Source: Prescottella equi
GTDB lineage: Bacteria; Actinomycetota; Actinomycetes; Mycobacteriales; Mycobacteriaceae
DNA length: 64,000 bases
Assembly: GCF_002094305.1 (NCBI RefSeq)
Contig: NZ_LWTX01000001.1
Location: forward strand, 1-64,000
Direction of reading: 5' to 3'
Below the pieces are notes generated by a model that did no database searches, was not told the origin of the DNA, and saw only the letters and a program-made list of their open reading frames with translations. The position numbers and the translations under genes were made by a program. Each line of letters starts with the position of its first letter. The first letter of the stretch is position 1. Below, in pieces: positions 37,328 to 46,788 of this stretch.

Positions 37328-38712
37328 TCGTGTCGTGACGCCCGACGGCGGAGCGGCAGCGACGCGAGCACGCAGAGGACGGCGAGTGTGACGATCCCAC
37401 CGGTCGCGGCCAGCGCCACCGTGCGGGGCCGACTGTCGGGTGGTCGCGGCGGCTGCGGTGCCGGGAGCTGTGCCGACGCGAACGCCGGTTCCGTGGCGGC
37501 GTCGTCGGGCAGATCGGCCGTGACCGCGGCAACCGGGTCGACGACACCGCGTCCGACGAACGGATTCCAGCCCTCGGCCGGAGCGTGCGCGGTGGCCTCG
37601 ATCCGGGCGATCACCTGCTGCGCGGTCAGTTGCGGATACCTGGCGCGCACGAGTGCCACCGTCGCGGACACGAGAGGCGCCGCGAAACTGGTTCCGACGA
37701 AGGGCATCTGCTGCCCTTGACCGTTGGACCAGCTGCGCGTCTCGCCGGCGCCGTCGGGTGAGAGCGAGACGATGCCGGTGCCGGGCGCCGCCACGTCCAC
37801 CCACGGGCCACCGAGAGTGAATTCGGATGCCGCGCCGTCCGGGTCGACGGATCCGACCGTGAGTACGTAGTCGTCGTACCACGCTGGAGTCGCGATGGTG
37901 GCCACCGAATCCCACGGGTCCGCGCCGGGATCGAGTGGGTCGGTACCAAGATTCTGGGCCGTGCAGCCGCCGGAGCGGAAGTTCCCCGCTGCCGCGACGA
38001 CCACCGCATTCTTCACGGTGGCCGCGTAGTGCACCGCGGCGCCGAGAGACTGGTCCGCGATGCCGTCGGAGGCCGACCGGCACGCCACTTCGGAAATGTT
38101 GACGACCGTGGCGCCGTTGTCGACCGCCTGCCGGATCGCCATCGCCATGGTCTGGGTGTTGCCGTATCCGGATGTGTTCTGGACGTCGTTCGGATCGTCC
38201 CGTCGGCGGGTTTCCGAGAAGTTGGCGCTCGACTGGCGGATCGTCATGATCCGGGCGTCGGGGGCGCCGCCCGCGAACCCCGACGTCGGTGTGGGTGCGG
38301 CGGCGATGAGACCGGCCACGATGGTTCCGTGTGCGTCACAGTCGCCGGTACCGTCGCCCGTCGACACGTAGTCGCCGCCCGGAATCAGGCCGGGTAGGCG
38401 GGGATGCCGAGCCACGCCGGTGTCGATCACCGCCACGGTCTGACCGGCCCCACGGGTGAGCGGCCACACCGTGTCGAAGCTCATCGTGCGCTGCGGCAGA
38501 GGAACATTCGGTTCGTCGGCCGACGCCGTCGCCGCCGCGCACGAGTTGCGCTGCTCGGTGGGCGCGAGGGGAGCGGGGCGCGCAGCACCCGGAAGCCTGC
38601 CCGGGTCGATCGGTGACGGGACGACCGCGGACCCGACTCCGCCGAGAGACATCGTGGCGACGGCGAGGAGGGAGACGATCGTCGCCGAGCGCGCGGCGGA
38701 GCGCATCCGCAT
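37324..38712 (-). CDS. mycP: Mycosin (subtilisin-type protease MycP)
   Basis: Serine protease of 462 residues with a signal peptide (about 1-30), the catalytic triad Asp97 (VAVIDTGV), His128 (DAHGTIVAG) and Ser342 (GTSFAAPLVSA), the oxyanion Asn244 (AAAGN), and a C-terminal membrane anchor (ALAATGGIVTLAVLCVLASL). Mycosins stabilise the ESX complex and may process substrates. The start overlaps the eccD stop by one base (TGATG at 38714-38710). Confidence 0.95.
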   Translation of the reverse strand: MRMRSAARSATIVSLLAVATMSLGGVGSAVVPSPIDPGRLPGAARPAPLAPTEQRNSCAAATASADEPNVPLPQRTMSFDTVWPLTRGAGQTVAVIDTGVARHPRLPGLIPGGDYVSTGDGTGDCDAHGTIVAGLIAAAPTPTSGFAGGAPDARIMTIRQSSANFSETRRRDDPNDVQNTSGYGNTQTMAMAIRQAVDNGATVVNISEVACRSASDGIADQSLGAAVHYAATVKNAVVVAAAGNFRSGGCTAQNLGTDPLDPGADPWDSVATIATPAWYDDYVLTVGSVDPDGAASEFTLGGPWVDVAAPGTGIVSLSPDGAGETRSWSNGQGQQMPFVGTSFAAPLVSATVALVRARYPQLTAQQVIARIEATAHAPAEGWNPFVGRGVVDPVAAVTADLPDDAATEPAFASAQLPAPQPPRPPDSRPRTVALAATGGIVTLAVLCVLASLPLRRRASRHD

Positions 38713-40187
38713 CACAGCCCGCGAACGGCGACGAAGAGCCCGGACACCCAGCACGCGAGCGGTACCACGGCGGCGATGGCCGCGTAGTCGACGATCTCGG
38801 CGGCGCGGCGCTGCACCGGAGAGAACGTCCGTTGCGGGACGACGACTCCGAGCACGAGAGCCGCGACGACCAGCAGTGCTGTCGTCGCGAACAGCGGGAG
38901 GGCCGCGCTCGGGACGACCACTGCCGTCGCGACCGCCAGCAGCATCAGCACCGCACTGCCCCCGGAGATGAGAGGGACGGCTTGTTCGGCGGAACTGTAC
39001 GTCCGTCCTCGGAACATGAGTACCGTGGCCGCAGCAACAGCCAGAGACGTTCCGGGCCAGTATATTCCGTCGGACGCGCTCGGAGCCGACGCCAGCAGGG
39101 CCCCGGTCACGGTCAGCAGAGTCCACCCCGCGACCAGGCCGGTGAGGTAGCGCCGGGCGTGCTCGGCGCGCCGCTCGACCGTCGCGAACGAGGGCAGGCT
39201 CCGGGCGTCGTCCGGGTCTTCCTCGGTGGGGTCCAGCGATGTGCCCGGTGCCGGCACCGGAGGCAGCGGCAGTTTCGCGAGCATCATCGCGATCCGCGGT
39301 GCGAAGACGAGTCCGAACAGGGCCCCGCCGACGAGCATCGCTCCGACCGACCGCGTCGACTGGTCGGTGAGGACAGCGACGAGCGCGGCGAGCGACCCGA
39401 GCAGGGAGACAGACGCGGCCGTCGTGAACACGGCGTGCCCGACACCTGCGGCACGCAGGGCCACCACCGCGCAGGCGCCGACCATGACGAGCCCGAGCAA
39501 CGTGTCCGGTGGCAGGTCGTCGCCGGGGATGAAGAGGGCGCCGGCCGCGAACGCGATCGGCAGCGCCGCCGCGCCGAGCGTGAGTGCCGCGCCCGCGTCG
39601 TCGTACACCCGGCCGGCCACCGCTCCGGCGACGAGGAACGCCACGACCATCGCGAATGCGGCAACGGCCCCGATCACCGACGCGGTGGCGCCCTCGGTGC
39701 GGAGCAGCACGAACGCCCCGGCCGTGGCGGCGGCGACGGCGATCGCGGAGCCCGTCAGGCGCGCGATCCGCGGTGTCCAGGGATGCGCGTGGCCGGTATC
39801 GGCGACCGCGACGTTGTACATGACGTCGTCGAACAGTGGCGGTGGCGGGCTGGCCTCCACCGAGTCGAAGACGAGGAGTTCGCCGTCGAGGACGCCGTGT
39901 TCCTGGAGGGTCGAGGCCGGTGACAGCGGCGGGCTGCCCACCCTGGAGAGCACCCATCGGGTCGGGTGGAGACGGTCGCCGGCGACGTCGAAGTCGTTGG
40001 CGGCACTGTGCTTCTCCACCAGGTCGGCGATCCCGGGTACCAGCAGCTCGACCGGCACCGAGTTGGGAAGCGCGAGGTCGATCTGGCTGTGCGGTGTGAG
40101 GATCGTCAGCCGGCACAGGTCGGCGGCGCCACGTGGTCGGGCGCCTGTCGTACCGCCGGTCGTCTGGTCGGCGCGCAGCACAGTCAC
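38712..40187 (-). CDS. eccD: Type VII secretion integral membrane protein EccD
   Basis: Protein of 491 residues. It has an N-terminal ubiquitin-like domain (CRLTILTPHSQIDLALPNSV onward) then about 11 membrane segments. EccD dimers line the central channel of ESX complexes. Start GTG 40187, with a G-rich ribosome site 7 nt upstream, removes 37 unlikely residues from the longest reading. It is divergent from eccC and coupled to mycP. Confidence 0.95.
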   Translation of the reverse strand: MTVLRADQTTGGTTGARPRGAADLCRLTILTPHSQIDLALPNSVPVELLVPGIADLVEKHSAANDFDVAGDRLHPTRWVLSRVGSPPLSPASTLQEHGVLDGELLVFDSVEASPPPPLFDDVMYNVAVADTGHAHPWTPRIARLTGSAIAVAAATAGAFVLLRTEGATASVIGAVAAFAMVVAFLVAGAVAGRVYDDAGAALTLGAAALPIAFAAGALFIPGDDLPPDTLLGLVMVGACAVVALRAAGVGHAVFTTAASVSLLGSLAALVAVLTDQSTRSVGAMLVGGALFGLVFAPRIAMMLAKLPLPPVPAPGTSLDPTEEDPDDARSLPSFATVERRAEHARRYLTGLVAGWTLLTVTGALLASAPSASDGIYWPGTSLAVAAATVLMFRGRTYSSAEQAVPLISGGSAVLMLLAVATAVVVPSAALPLFATTALLVVAALVLGVVVPQRTFSPVQRRAAEIVDYAAIAAVVPLACWVSGLFVAVRGL

Positions 40188-40414
40188 GATCGTTCCCCCC
40201 GGAATCTGCGATTCGGATCCCCATCCGAACAGCTCTTTTCGCGAACACCCGCACTGTACCGGCTGCGCCGGGCCGGCTCGACCACACCTCTGCGCCACCT
40301 GTCGGGGTCGTGCGGTAGTTTCCTGTTCGCGAGTCCGGAGCCCGTGGGGGGTTACCCGGTGCGATGGAAGCGTCGCGCCGGGCGGGGGATGCGCAGTCTT
40401 CTAGGGGTGGAAGC

Positions 40415-43400
40415 ATGGGCACTGTACGTTTCGTGCGCAAGGCGCGTCGGGAGTCGCCGCGCGCACCGGGCGGCGAGGTGAGTCTGCAGACGCCTCCCGA
40501 GATCCCCCGGGCCACCCCCGGCAACCTGATGACCAAGCTGCTTCCGCTGGTCATGGTCGCGGCGATGGTGGGAATGGTCGCCCTGATGTTCACGTCGGGG
40601 ATGGCGGCGAGTCCGATGTCGCTGCTCTTCCCGGTGATGATGCTCGTGTCGACACTCGGCATGCTCGCCGGATCCGGACGGGGCGGGGGAGCGAAAGCCG
40701 GTGAGACCAACGAGGACCGCAAGGACTACCTGCGCTACCTCGACCAGTTGCGGCGCGACGCTCTCGACACGGGCAGACAACAGCGTGAGGCGCTCGAGTG
40801 GAGCCATCCCGATCCCGACATGCTCTGGACGCTGTCGGGCGCCTCGCGGATGTGGGAGCGCAGGATCGCCGACACGGACTTCTGCCACGTCCGGGTGGGC
40901 CGCGGCAGCCAGCGGCTTGCCACCCGTCTCATTCCGCCGGAGACGGGGCCGGTAGAGGATCTCGAACCCGTCTCGGCGGTCGCGCTCAGACGCTTCGTTC
41001 GGGCTCACTCGGTGGTCGCCGAGTTGCCGACCGCGGTGTCGCTGCGCGGATTCGCGGCGATCGGCATCGACGGGGACCGGGCGGCAGCGCGGGATCTCTC
41101 GCGCGCGATGCTGCTGCAGCTGTGCACGTTCCACGGTCCGGATCTGCTGCAGGTCGCCGTGGTGTGCGGACCCGACACCCGCAGCGAGTGGGACTGGGTG
41201 AAATGGCTTCCGCACGCGCAGCACTCCGACAGCGTCGACGGGCTCGGCCCGTCCCGCATGATCTACGGCTCCGTCCTGGAACTCGATGCCGCCCTGGGCG
41301 GGCAGCTGGCGATGCGCGGACGATTCTCCCGAACGGCGTCACCGGTGCAGGGAGTTCCGCAGGTCGTGGTCGTGGTCGACGGCGGCATCCTCGCGGGCGA
41401 CATCGCGATGGTCACCGACGGTGGGCTCGACTCGGTGACCGTCCTCGACCTCAGCGGCTACTGCCCCCGACTGACGGCCACGCGTGGACTGCAATTGGTC
41501 GTACAGGACGGTGCGCTCGGAGCCCGCAGCGCCGCGGGCGTGGAGACCTTCGCGGTCGCGGACGCACTCACCGCGCGTGAGGCTCTGTCCGCCGCGCGAC
41601 GCCTCGCGCCCTATCGGCTCGCGGCGGTCGCCGTGGCAGACGGGAGCGGTGACGGCGACGGTCCGGTCGCGGCCGGATGGAGTCGACTCCTCGGACTCGG
41701 CGACGTGGATCGATTCGATCCCGCCCGGGCTTGGACACCCCGTCAGGGACGGGACCGGCTCCGAGTGCCGATCGGCGTCGGCGTGGACGGCAGCCCTGTC
41801 GAACTCGACCTCAAGGAAGCTGCCCAGAACGGAATGGGTCCGCACGGACTGTGCATCGGCGCAACGGGTTCGGGCAAATCCGAGTTCCTGCGCACACTCG
41901 TGCTGGGCCTCCTCGCGACCCATTCGCCGGAGGCGCTGAACCTGGTTCTGGTCGACTTCAAGGGCGGCGCCACCTTCCTGGGGCTGGACAAGGCCCCACA
42001 CGTCGCCGCGGTCATCACGAATCTCTCCGAGGAGATCGCGATGGTCGACCGGATGCGGGATGCGCTCGCGGGCGAGATGAATCGCCGGCAGGAGTTGCTG
42101 CGGGCGGCAGGCAATTTCGCGAACGTCACCGATTACGAGAAGGCCCGCGCCGCAGGTGCCGACCTGGCGCCGCTGCCCGCCCTGTTCATCGTGGTCGACG
42201 AGTTCTCCGAGTTGTTGAGTCAGCAACCCGAGTTCGCCGACCTCTTCGTTGCGATCGGTCGACTCGGGCGATCTCTGCAGATGCATCTGCTGCTCGCGAG
42301 TCAGCGACTCGAGGAGGGCAAGCTTCGCGGCCTGGACAGCCACCTGTCCTATCGAATCGGACTGAAGACGTTCTCGGCCAACGAATCACGCACCGTCCTG
42401 GGCGTCCCGGACGCCTACCATCTGCCGGCGACGCCGGGCGCCGGCTACCTGAAGTGCGACTCCGCGGAGATCGTGCGGTTCCAGGCGTCGTACGTGTCCG
42501 GGCCGTACGAGCGGGAGCGGACGCTCGGCACAACAGGCAGTGCGGCGCCGACCGAGGACCTCCGGCCCCGATTGTTCACCGCGGAACCTGTCGCGCTGCC
42601 TGCCTCCGACGCACCCGTCGTCCAGGCCATCCCGGACGCGCCGCCCGAGGCGGAATCCGACACGAGGTCGCTGCTCGAGGTGCTGGTCGACAGGATCCGG
42701 AACTGCGGTCCGGCCGCGCACGAGGTGTGGCTGCCGCCGCTCGACACTTCACCCACGCTCGACCGGTTGTTGCCGCACACCGAGTCCGGGCTTCCGGCTC
42801 CCGCCGCCGAGGCGCTGCGGGCGCCGATCGGCATCGTCGACCGTCCGTTCGATCAACGCCGCGACGTGCTGTTCGCCGATCTCGCCGGATCGACCGGCAA
42901 TGTCGCGGTCGTCGGTGGACCGCAGTCGGGCAAGTCGACCATGCTGCGGACGCTGATCCTGTCGATGGCCGCGACGCATTCGCCGCGCGAGGTTCAGTTC
43001 TACTGCCTCGATTTCGGTGGTGGCACCCTCGCCGGGCTGTCCGGGCTGCCGCACGTCGGGTCCGTGGCGAACCGTCTCGACGTGGACCTCGTGCGGCGCA
43101 CGGTCGCCGAGATCGCGACCGTGGTCCGCAGACGTGAACGCCGGTTCCGCGAACTGGGTATCGAGTCGATGGCGGAGTTCCGCCGTCGACGCAGGGACGG
43201 CAGTGACGGTCCGGACGGGCTCTCCCGGGATCCGTTCGGGGACGTCTTTCTGGTCGTGGACGGCTGGCCGAGTATCCGCCAGGACTTCGAGGCGCTCGAG
43301 GCGCAGATCGCCGCGCTCGCCGGGCAGGGGCTCTCGTTCGGAGTCCACGTCGTACTGGCGACGCCGCGGTGGGCCGACATCAGGCCGGCGCTCAAGGATC

Positions 43401-44410
43401 AGCTCGGCACGAGGATCGAACTGCGTCTGGGAGATCCGACGGACTCCGACATCGGGCGGGCGAAGGCGATGCTGGTTCCCGCGGGACGCCCGGGACGCGG
43501 CATGACGCGCGACGGGCTGCATCTGCTGGCGGCGCTACCGCGACTGGACGGTGTGGCCCGGAGCGAGGACCTCGGCGTGGGCGTTGCCGACGCGGTGGCG
43601 CGGATCGAGGCGCTGCATCCCGGTGAGTCGGCTCCGCCCGTCCGCATGCTGCCGGAACGGGTTCCGCGTACCGATCTGCTGTCGGCGTCGGCCGGGCGCT
43701 GGCCCGAGGAGGGGCCGTGCCTGTCCGTTCCGATCGGCATCGACGAGGCGGAACTCGCTCCCGTACGTCTCGACCTCTCCGAGCAACCACATTTCCTGGT
43801 GTTCGGCGACAGCTCGTGCGGCAAGACGACGTTGTTGCGCGGAATCTGCCTCGGACTGATGGAATCGAACACTCCGCAGCAGGCGAAGCTGATCATCGGC
43901 GACTATCGCCGAACGTTGCTCGGCGTCGTGGAAGGCGATCACCTCGCGGGATACGCGGCTTCCGAAACGACTTTCACCACGATGATGAACGACCTCGCCG
44001 GAATCCTCGCGAGCCGGATGCCGGGCCCGGACACCACGCAGCAACAGTTGCGTGAACGGTCGTGGTGGTCGGGTCCGGAGATCTACGTCGTGGTGGACGA
44101 CTACGACCTCGTGGCTACGTCCAGCGGGAATCCGCTCACGCCGCTGATCGATTACCTCGCGCACGCCAAGGACCTCGGTTTGCACGTGATCATCGCGCGT
44201 CGATCCGGCGGTGCGTCCCGGGCACTGTACGAACCTGTCATTGCCCGGATCCGAGACCTGATACCCGCCGGCCTCGTCATGAGCGGGAACCGCGACGAAG
44301 GCAACCTCGTCGGAGCGGTTCGTCCGTCCGAGATGCCACCCGGTCGCGGCACCTTCGTGACCCGCCGCGGAACCTCGCTCGTCCAGGTCGCATGGTTGCC
44401 CCCGTTGTGA
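40415..44410 (+). CDS. eccC: Type VII secretion ATPase EccC (fused)
   Basis: Protein of 1,331 residues with two N-terminal membrane segments (about 40-90) and three FtsK/SpoIIIE ATPase domains: Walker A GATGSGKS near 482, GGPQSGKS near 834, GDSSCGKT near 1131. Only domain 1 shows a full Walker B with acidic pair (FIVVDEFSEL); domains 2 and 3 read LVVDGWPS and VVVDDYDL, as expected if substrate binding replaces hydrolysis. ATG 40415 is preferred over 40364 because MGTVRFVRKARR fits the family start. It drives secretion and recruits WXG substrates. Confidence 0.96.
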   Translation: MGTVRFVRKARRESPRAPGGEVSLQTPPEIPRATPGNLMTKLLPLVMVAAMVGMVALMFTSGMAASPMSLLFPVMMLVSTLGMLAGSGRGGGAKAGETNEDRKDYLRYLDQLRRDALDTGRQQREALEWSHPDPDMLWTLSGASRMWERRIADTDFCHVRVGRGSQRLATRLIPPETGPVEDLEPVSAVALRRFVRAHSVVAELPTAVSLRGFAAIGIDGDRAAARDLSRAMLLQLCTFHGPDLLQVAVVCGPDTRSEWDWVKWLPHAQHSDSVDGLGPSRMIYGSVLELDAALGGQLAMRGRFSRTASPVQGVPQVVVVVDGGILAGDIAMVTDGGLDSVTVLDLSGYCPRLTATRGLQLVVQDGALGARSAAGVETFAVADALTAREALSAARRLAPYRLAAVAVADGSGDGDGPVAAGWSRLLGLGDVDRFDPARAWTPRQGRDRLRVPIGVGVDGSPVELDLKEAAQNGMGPHGLCIGATGSGKSEFLRTLVLGLLATHSPEALNLVLVDFKGGATFLGLDKAPHVAAVITNLSEEIAMVDRMRDALAGEMNRRQELLRAAGNFANVTDYEKARAAGADLAPLPALFIVVDEFSELLSQQPEFADLFVAIGRLGRSLQMHLLLASQRLEEGKLRGLDSHLSYRIGLKTFSANESRTVLGVPDAYHLPATPGAGYLKCDSAEIVRFQASYVSGPYERERTLGTTGSAAPTEDLRPRLFTAEPVALPASDAPVVQAIPDAPPEAESDTRSLLEVLVDRIRNCGPAAHEVWLPPLDTSPTLDRLLPHTESGLPAPAAEALRAPIGIVDRPFDQRRDVLFADLAGSTGNVAVVGGPQSGKSTMLRTLILSMAATHSPREVQFYCLDFGGGTLAGLSGLPHVGSVANRLDVDLVRRTVAEIATVVRRRERRFRELGIESMAEFRRRRRDGSDGPDGLSRDPFGDVFLVVDGWPSIRQDFEALEAQIAALAGQGLSFGVHVVLATPRWADIRPALKDQLGTRIELRLGDPTDSDIGRAKAMLVPAGRPGRGMTRDGLHLLAALPRLDGVARSEDLGVGVADAVARIEALHPGESAPPVRMLPERVPRTDLLSASAGRWPEEGPCLSVPIGIDEAELAPVRLDLSEQPHFLVFGDSSCGKTTLLRGICLGLMESNTPQQAKLIIGDYRRTLLGVVEGDHLAGYAASETTFTTMMNDLAGILASRMPGPDTTQQQLRERSWWSGPEIYVVVDDYDLVATSSGNPLTPLIDYLAHAKDLGLHVIIARRSGGASRALYEPVIARIRDLIPAGLVMSGNRDEGNLVGAVRPSEMPPGRGTFVTRRGTSLVQVAWLPPL

Positions 44411-45804
44411 CGTCACGGTCCGTCGTGGTCCACCTCGGCGTCGACACCGTGTGGGTCGGGACGGCCACCGGCGTCGACGCGTCTGCGGACGAGGAGCTGC
44501 GCGAGTGCGTGGATGCGATCGACGACGAGTTCGTCGACTCGGCACAACACGTTCGGCCGACCGTCGAGGCGCTCGCATCCGTGATCGCGCGGGCTGTCAG
44601 GAAGGTCTCGGAGCGAGACGGATTCGTCGACGTGATGACGATTCTCCATCCGTCGCACTGGGGACGGACCCGTCGTGGCGTGCTCGGCGCCGCTGCGCGA
44701 CGATCCGCGAACGAGGTGGAGACCCTGCCGATCGCGCTCGCGGTTCCCGCGCCGACCAGTTCGGGGGCATGGATCGTCGTCGAGTGTGCCGAGACGACCA
44801 CCACCGCCGTTGCCGTTCGCCCGGGCCCACAGGGCACGTCTGAGATCACGGCCTGCGCGTTCGCGCCGAGCACCGGAGTGCTCGATCTCGAACCCGGGGC
44901 CGATGCCAGTGCCAGTGCCGGTGCCAGTGCCAGCGCCGGTACCGACGCCGCTCCCGATACCGGAATCGAGGTCGGTTCGGCGTGGATCGCGGTGGTGAAC
45001 GAACTGATCGACGAGGTGAGTGGGGACGAGGGCGCCGGGCCCGTGTGCGTCGTCGGCCCATCCGCCGAGACGGTCGCCCGTCTGCTGTCGACCGACGCCG
45101 GCCGCGACGTGCGGGTGGTGCCGGAACCAGCGCTCGTCGCCTGCCGCACCGCGTCCTCCCAGTCGGGTGCAGGTTCAGGTTCTGGCTCAGATGCGTCCGA
45201 GCCGGCACGGCGATCGTGGGTCGATCAGGTGCCGCGTCCGGAGCCGGTGCGCCCGACCGGTAGGTCCGTCGTCATCGGGGCGTCACTCGCGGCGGTGGCA
45301 CTGCTGCTCGCGGTGGGGTCGATGCTCGCCGTGCGGTACACACGCGGATCGGAGTCTCAACCCGCCGCCGCGCCTCTGCAGCGCGTCGAGATCGGCAGGG
45401 CGAGTACCGAACTGCCCGATTCGTGGCAGATTCGGGGTGACCGATCCGGCCGGCTGGACCTGGTGCCGGACGACGGCCGCGACGGCCGGATCGTGGTGTT
45501 GCCCACCGAACTCGCCGTCGGCTCCGCCTGGGATTCGGTGGTGCGCGGGCTCGAACGCAAGATCGGCGAGCGTGGGGCCGCGGGACCATTCTCCGATTTC
45601 GCCGCGGACGTCGAGTTCGGCGGGCGGCGGTCCGCCGCGTACGTCGAGGCACCCGCCGACGGATCGCGGGTGCGTTGGTACGTGCTGTTGGAAGACGACG
45701 TGCAGGTGAGCGTGGGTTGTCAGTACCGCGATGCCGGGTGGGAGGCGATCGCCGACGATTGCGAGCAGGCGGTTCGCGCCGTGACGGTCGCTTCCGCGCG
45801 GTGA
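44407..45804 (+). CDS. Type VII secretion-associated protein (Rv3446c family)
   Basis: Protein of 465 residues. The N-terminal half (VVVHLGVDTVWVGTATG) resembles an actin/Hsp70-like fold start, and one membrane segment (VVIGASLAAVALLLAVGSML) is followed by an outside domain of about 150 residues. Between the halves are Ala/Ser-Gly repeats (from about 44,905) and Gly-Ser repeats. It occupies the slot between eccC and the esx pair found in ESX-4 loci. GTG 44407 overlaps eccC by 4 nt; ATG 44392 in frame is an alternative. Function unknown. Confidence 0.8.
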   Translation: MTSRSVVVHLGVDTVWVGTATGVDASADEELRECVDAIDDEFVDSAQHVRPTVEALASVIARAVRKVSERDGFVDVMTILHPSHWGRTRRGVLGAAARRSANEVETLPIALAVPAPTSSGAWIVVECAETTTTAVAVRPGPQGTSEITACAFAPSTGVLDLEPGADASASAGASASAGTDAAPDTGIEVGSAWIAVVNELIDEVSGDEGAGPVCVVGPSAETVARLLSTDAGRDVRVVPEPALVACRTASSQSGAGSGSGSDASEPARRSWVDQVPRPEPVRPTGRSVVIGASLAAVALLLAVGSMLAVRYTRGSESQPAAAPLQRVEIGRASTELPDSWQIRGDRSGRLDLVPDDGRDGRIVVLPTELAVGSAWDSVVRGLERKIGERGAAGPFSDFAADVEFGGRRSAAYVEAPADGSRVRWYVLLEDDVQVSVGCQYRDAGWEAIADDCEQAVRAVTVASAR

Positions 45805-45986
45805 ATCCGTGTCCGGCGAAGGCGTTCGAAAAAGTCTCGGGACGAATGGAACCGAATTCACCTGTCGCTGCGTCGAACCATATGTAGGCGCGAACTGGTA
45901 GAGGCCGAGGCCGGCTGTGGTTGTTTCACGGGGGGCTGACCCGGGCCGGGGCGCGGAAACGCGAAAACGATTCCGAAGGAGTCAGA

Positions 45987-46301
45987 GTGAGCGATCAGAT
46001 GAAGACCACAGTCTCGACCATGGAGGACACGTCGCGTCGCGTCGGCGACGTGCGCGAGGAGATCGCCGGGCTCCTCGGGAACCTCCGGTCGGAGGTGGAC
46101 GGGATTCGCGGGGCATGGGAGGGGTCGGCAGCGATCGCGTTCCACAGCCTCATGGAGCGCTGGGACGGCAGCGCCAAGAAGCTCAACGATGCGCTCCAGG
46201 CGATCGGCGAGAACATCAAGTCCAACAGCGTCACGTTCGATACGACGCAGCAGGACCACACGGCGTCGCTCAACAACGTCGCCGGCAGCCTGAACATCTG
46301 A
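45987..46301 (+). CDS. esxU: WXG100 protein, EsxU-like
   Basis: Small helical-hairpin protein of 104 residues with the turn motif W44-E45-G46. It should pair with the next gene product and be the ESX-4 substrate. No Tyr is present, so there is no YxxxD/E export signal. GTG 45987 follows GGAG by 6 nt. A 180-nt gap upstream probably holds its own promoter. Confidence 0.9.
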   Translation: MSDQMKTTVSTMEDTSRRVGDVREEIAGLLGNLRSEVDGIRGAWEGSAAIAFHSLMERWDGSAKKLNDALQAIGENIKSNSVTFDTTQQDHTASLNNVAGSLNI

Positions 46302-46341
46302 TTTCGATCCCCGGATCACAGTCACAGAGGAGCAGCAGCAC

Positions 46342-46623
46342 ATGATGCGTTATTCGTTCGGCCAGATCGAGGCGCTCCAGCTTCGAATCGACGCCCTCCA
46401 GAAGGAGATGAACGGGAAGCTGGGCGATCTCAAGAGTTCGATCGCCCCGATGGTCGCGGAGTGGGACGGCGCTGCGTCCGCCGCGTACCAGGAGCACCAG
46501 GCCAAGTGGGACGCGGCCGCCGACGAGCTCAACCAGATCCTCGACGCCGTGGGCCGTGTCGTCGGCCAGGGCAACGCGGACATGCAGCAGGTGAACACCG
46601 CCGCTGCCAACAGCTGGGCGTAG
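46342..46623 (+). CDS. esxT: WXG100 protein, EsxT-like
   Basis: Helical-hairpin protein of 93 residues with W41-D42-G43 between helices. It lies 40 nt after esxU, with GAGGAG before the start, and is expected to form a heterodimer with it. The C-terminus has no YxxxD/E motif either (ends AAANSWA), unlike EsxB. Confidence 0.92.
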   Translation: MMRYSFGQIEALQLRIDALQKEMNGKLGDLKSSIAPMVAEWDGAASAAYQEHQAKWDAAADELNQILDAVGRVVGQGNADMQQVNTAAANSWA

Positions 46624-46643
46624 CCTCCGCACTACGCCTGAAT

Positions 46644-46680
46644 CGTGTGCCCCGACGTAGGAGAGACGTCGGGGCACACG
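46644..46680. terminator. Terminator after esxT
   Basis: Perfect 15-bp stem (46644-46658 / 46666-46680) with a 7-nt loop, 20 nt after the esxT stop. It closes the ESX-4 transcript before rocD. Confidence 0.9.
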
Positions 46681-46788
46681 TGCGTACCCGGCATTTTCCG
46701 TCGAGAACCATTGTCGCCGTAGCCCGGTCGGCGGATACTGACGTGATCCGAATGCGGTGGCGCGTCGCGCCGGACCGGGAGGCGGATC

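Noticed and set aside
35372-38083. Long minus-strand open frame across eccB and mycP
   Set aside because: Both real genes have full family signatures in other frames; the composition is that of a shadow.
38613-39923. Plus-strand open frame of 436 codons across mycP/eccD
   Set aside because: Arg/Gly/His-rich with no motif, opposite clear membrane-protein coding of EccD.
44905-44945. Hexamer-like repeats in the Rv3446c-like gene as a mobile or CRISPR repeat
   Set aside because: Units are short, in frame and encode an Ala/Ser/Gly linker; no spacers.
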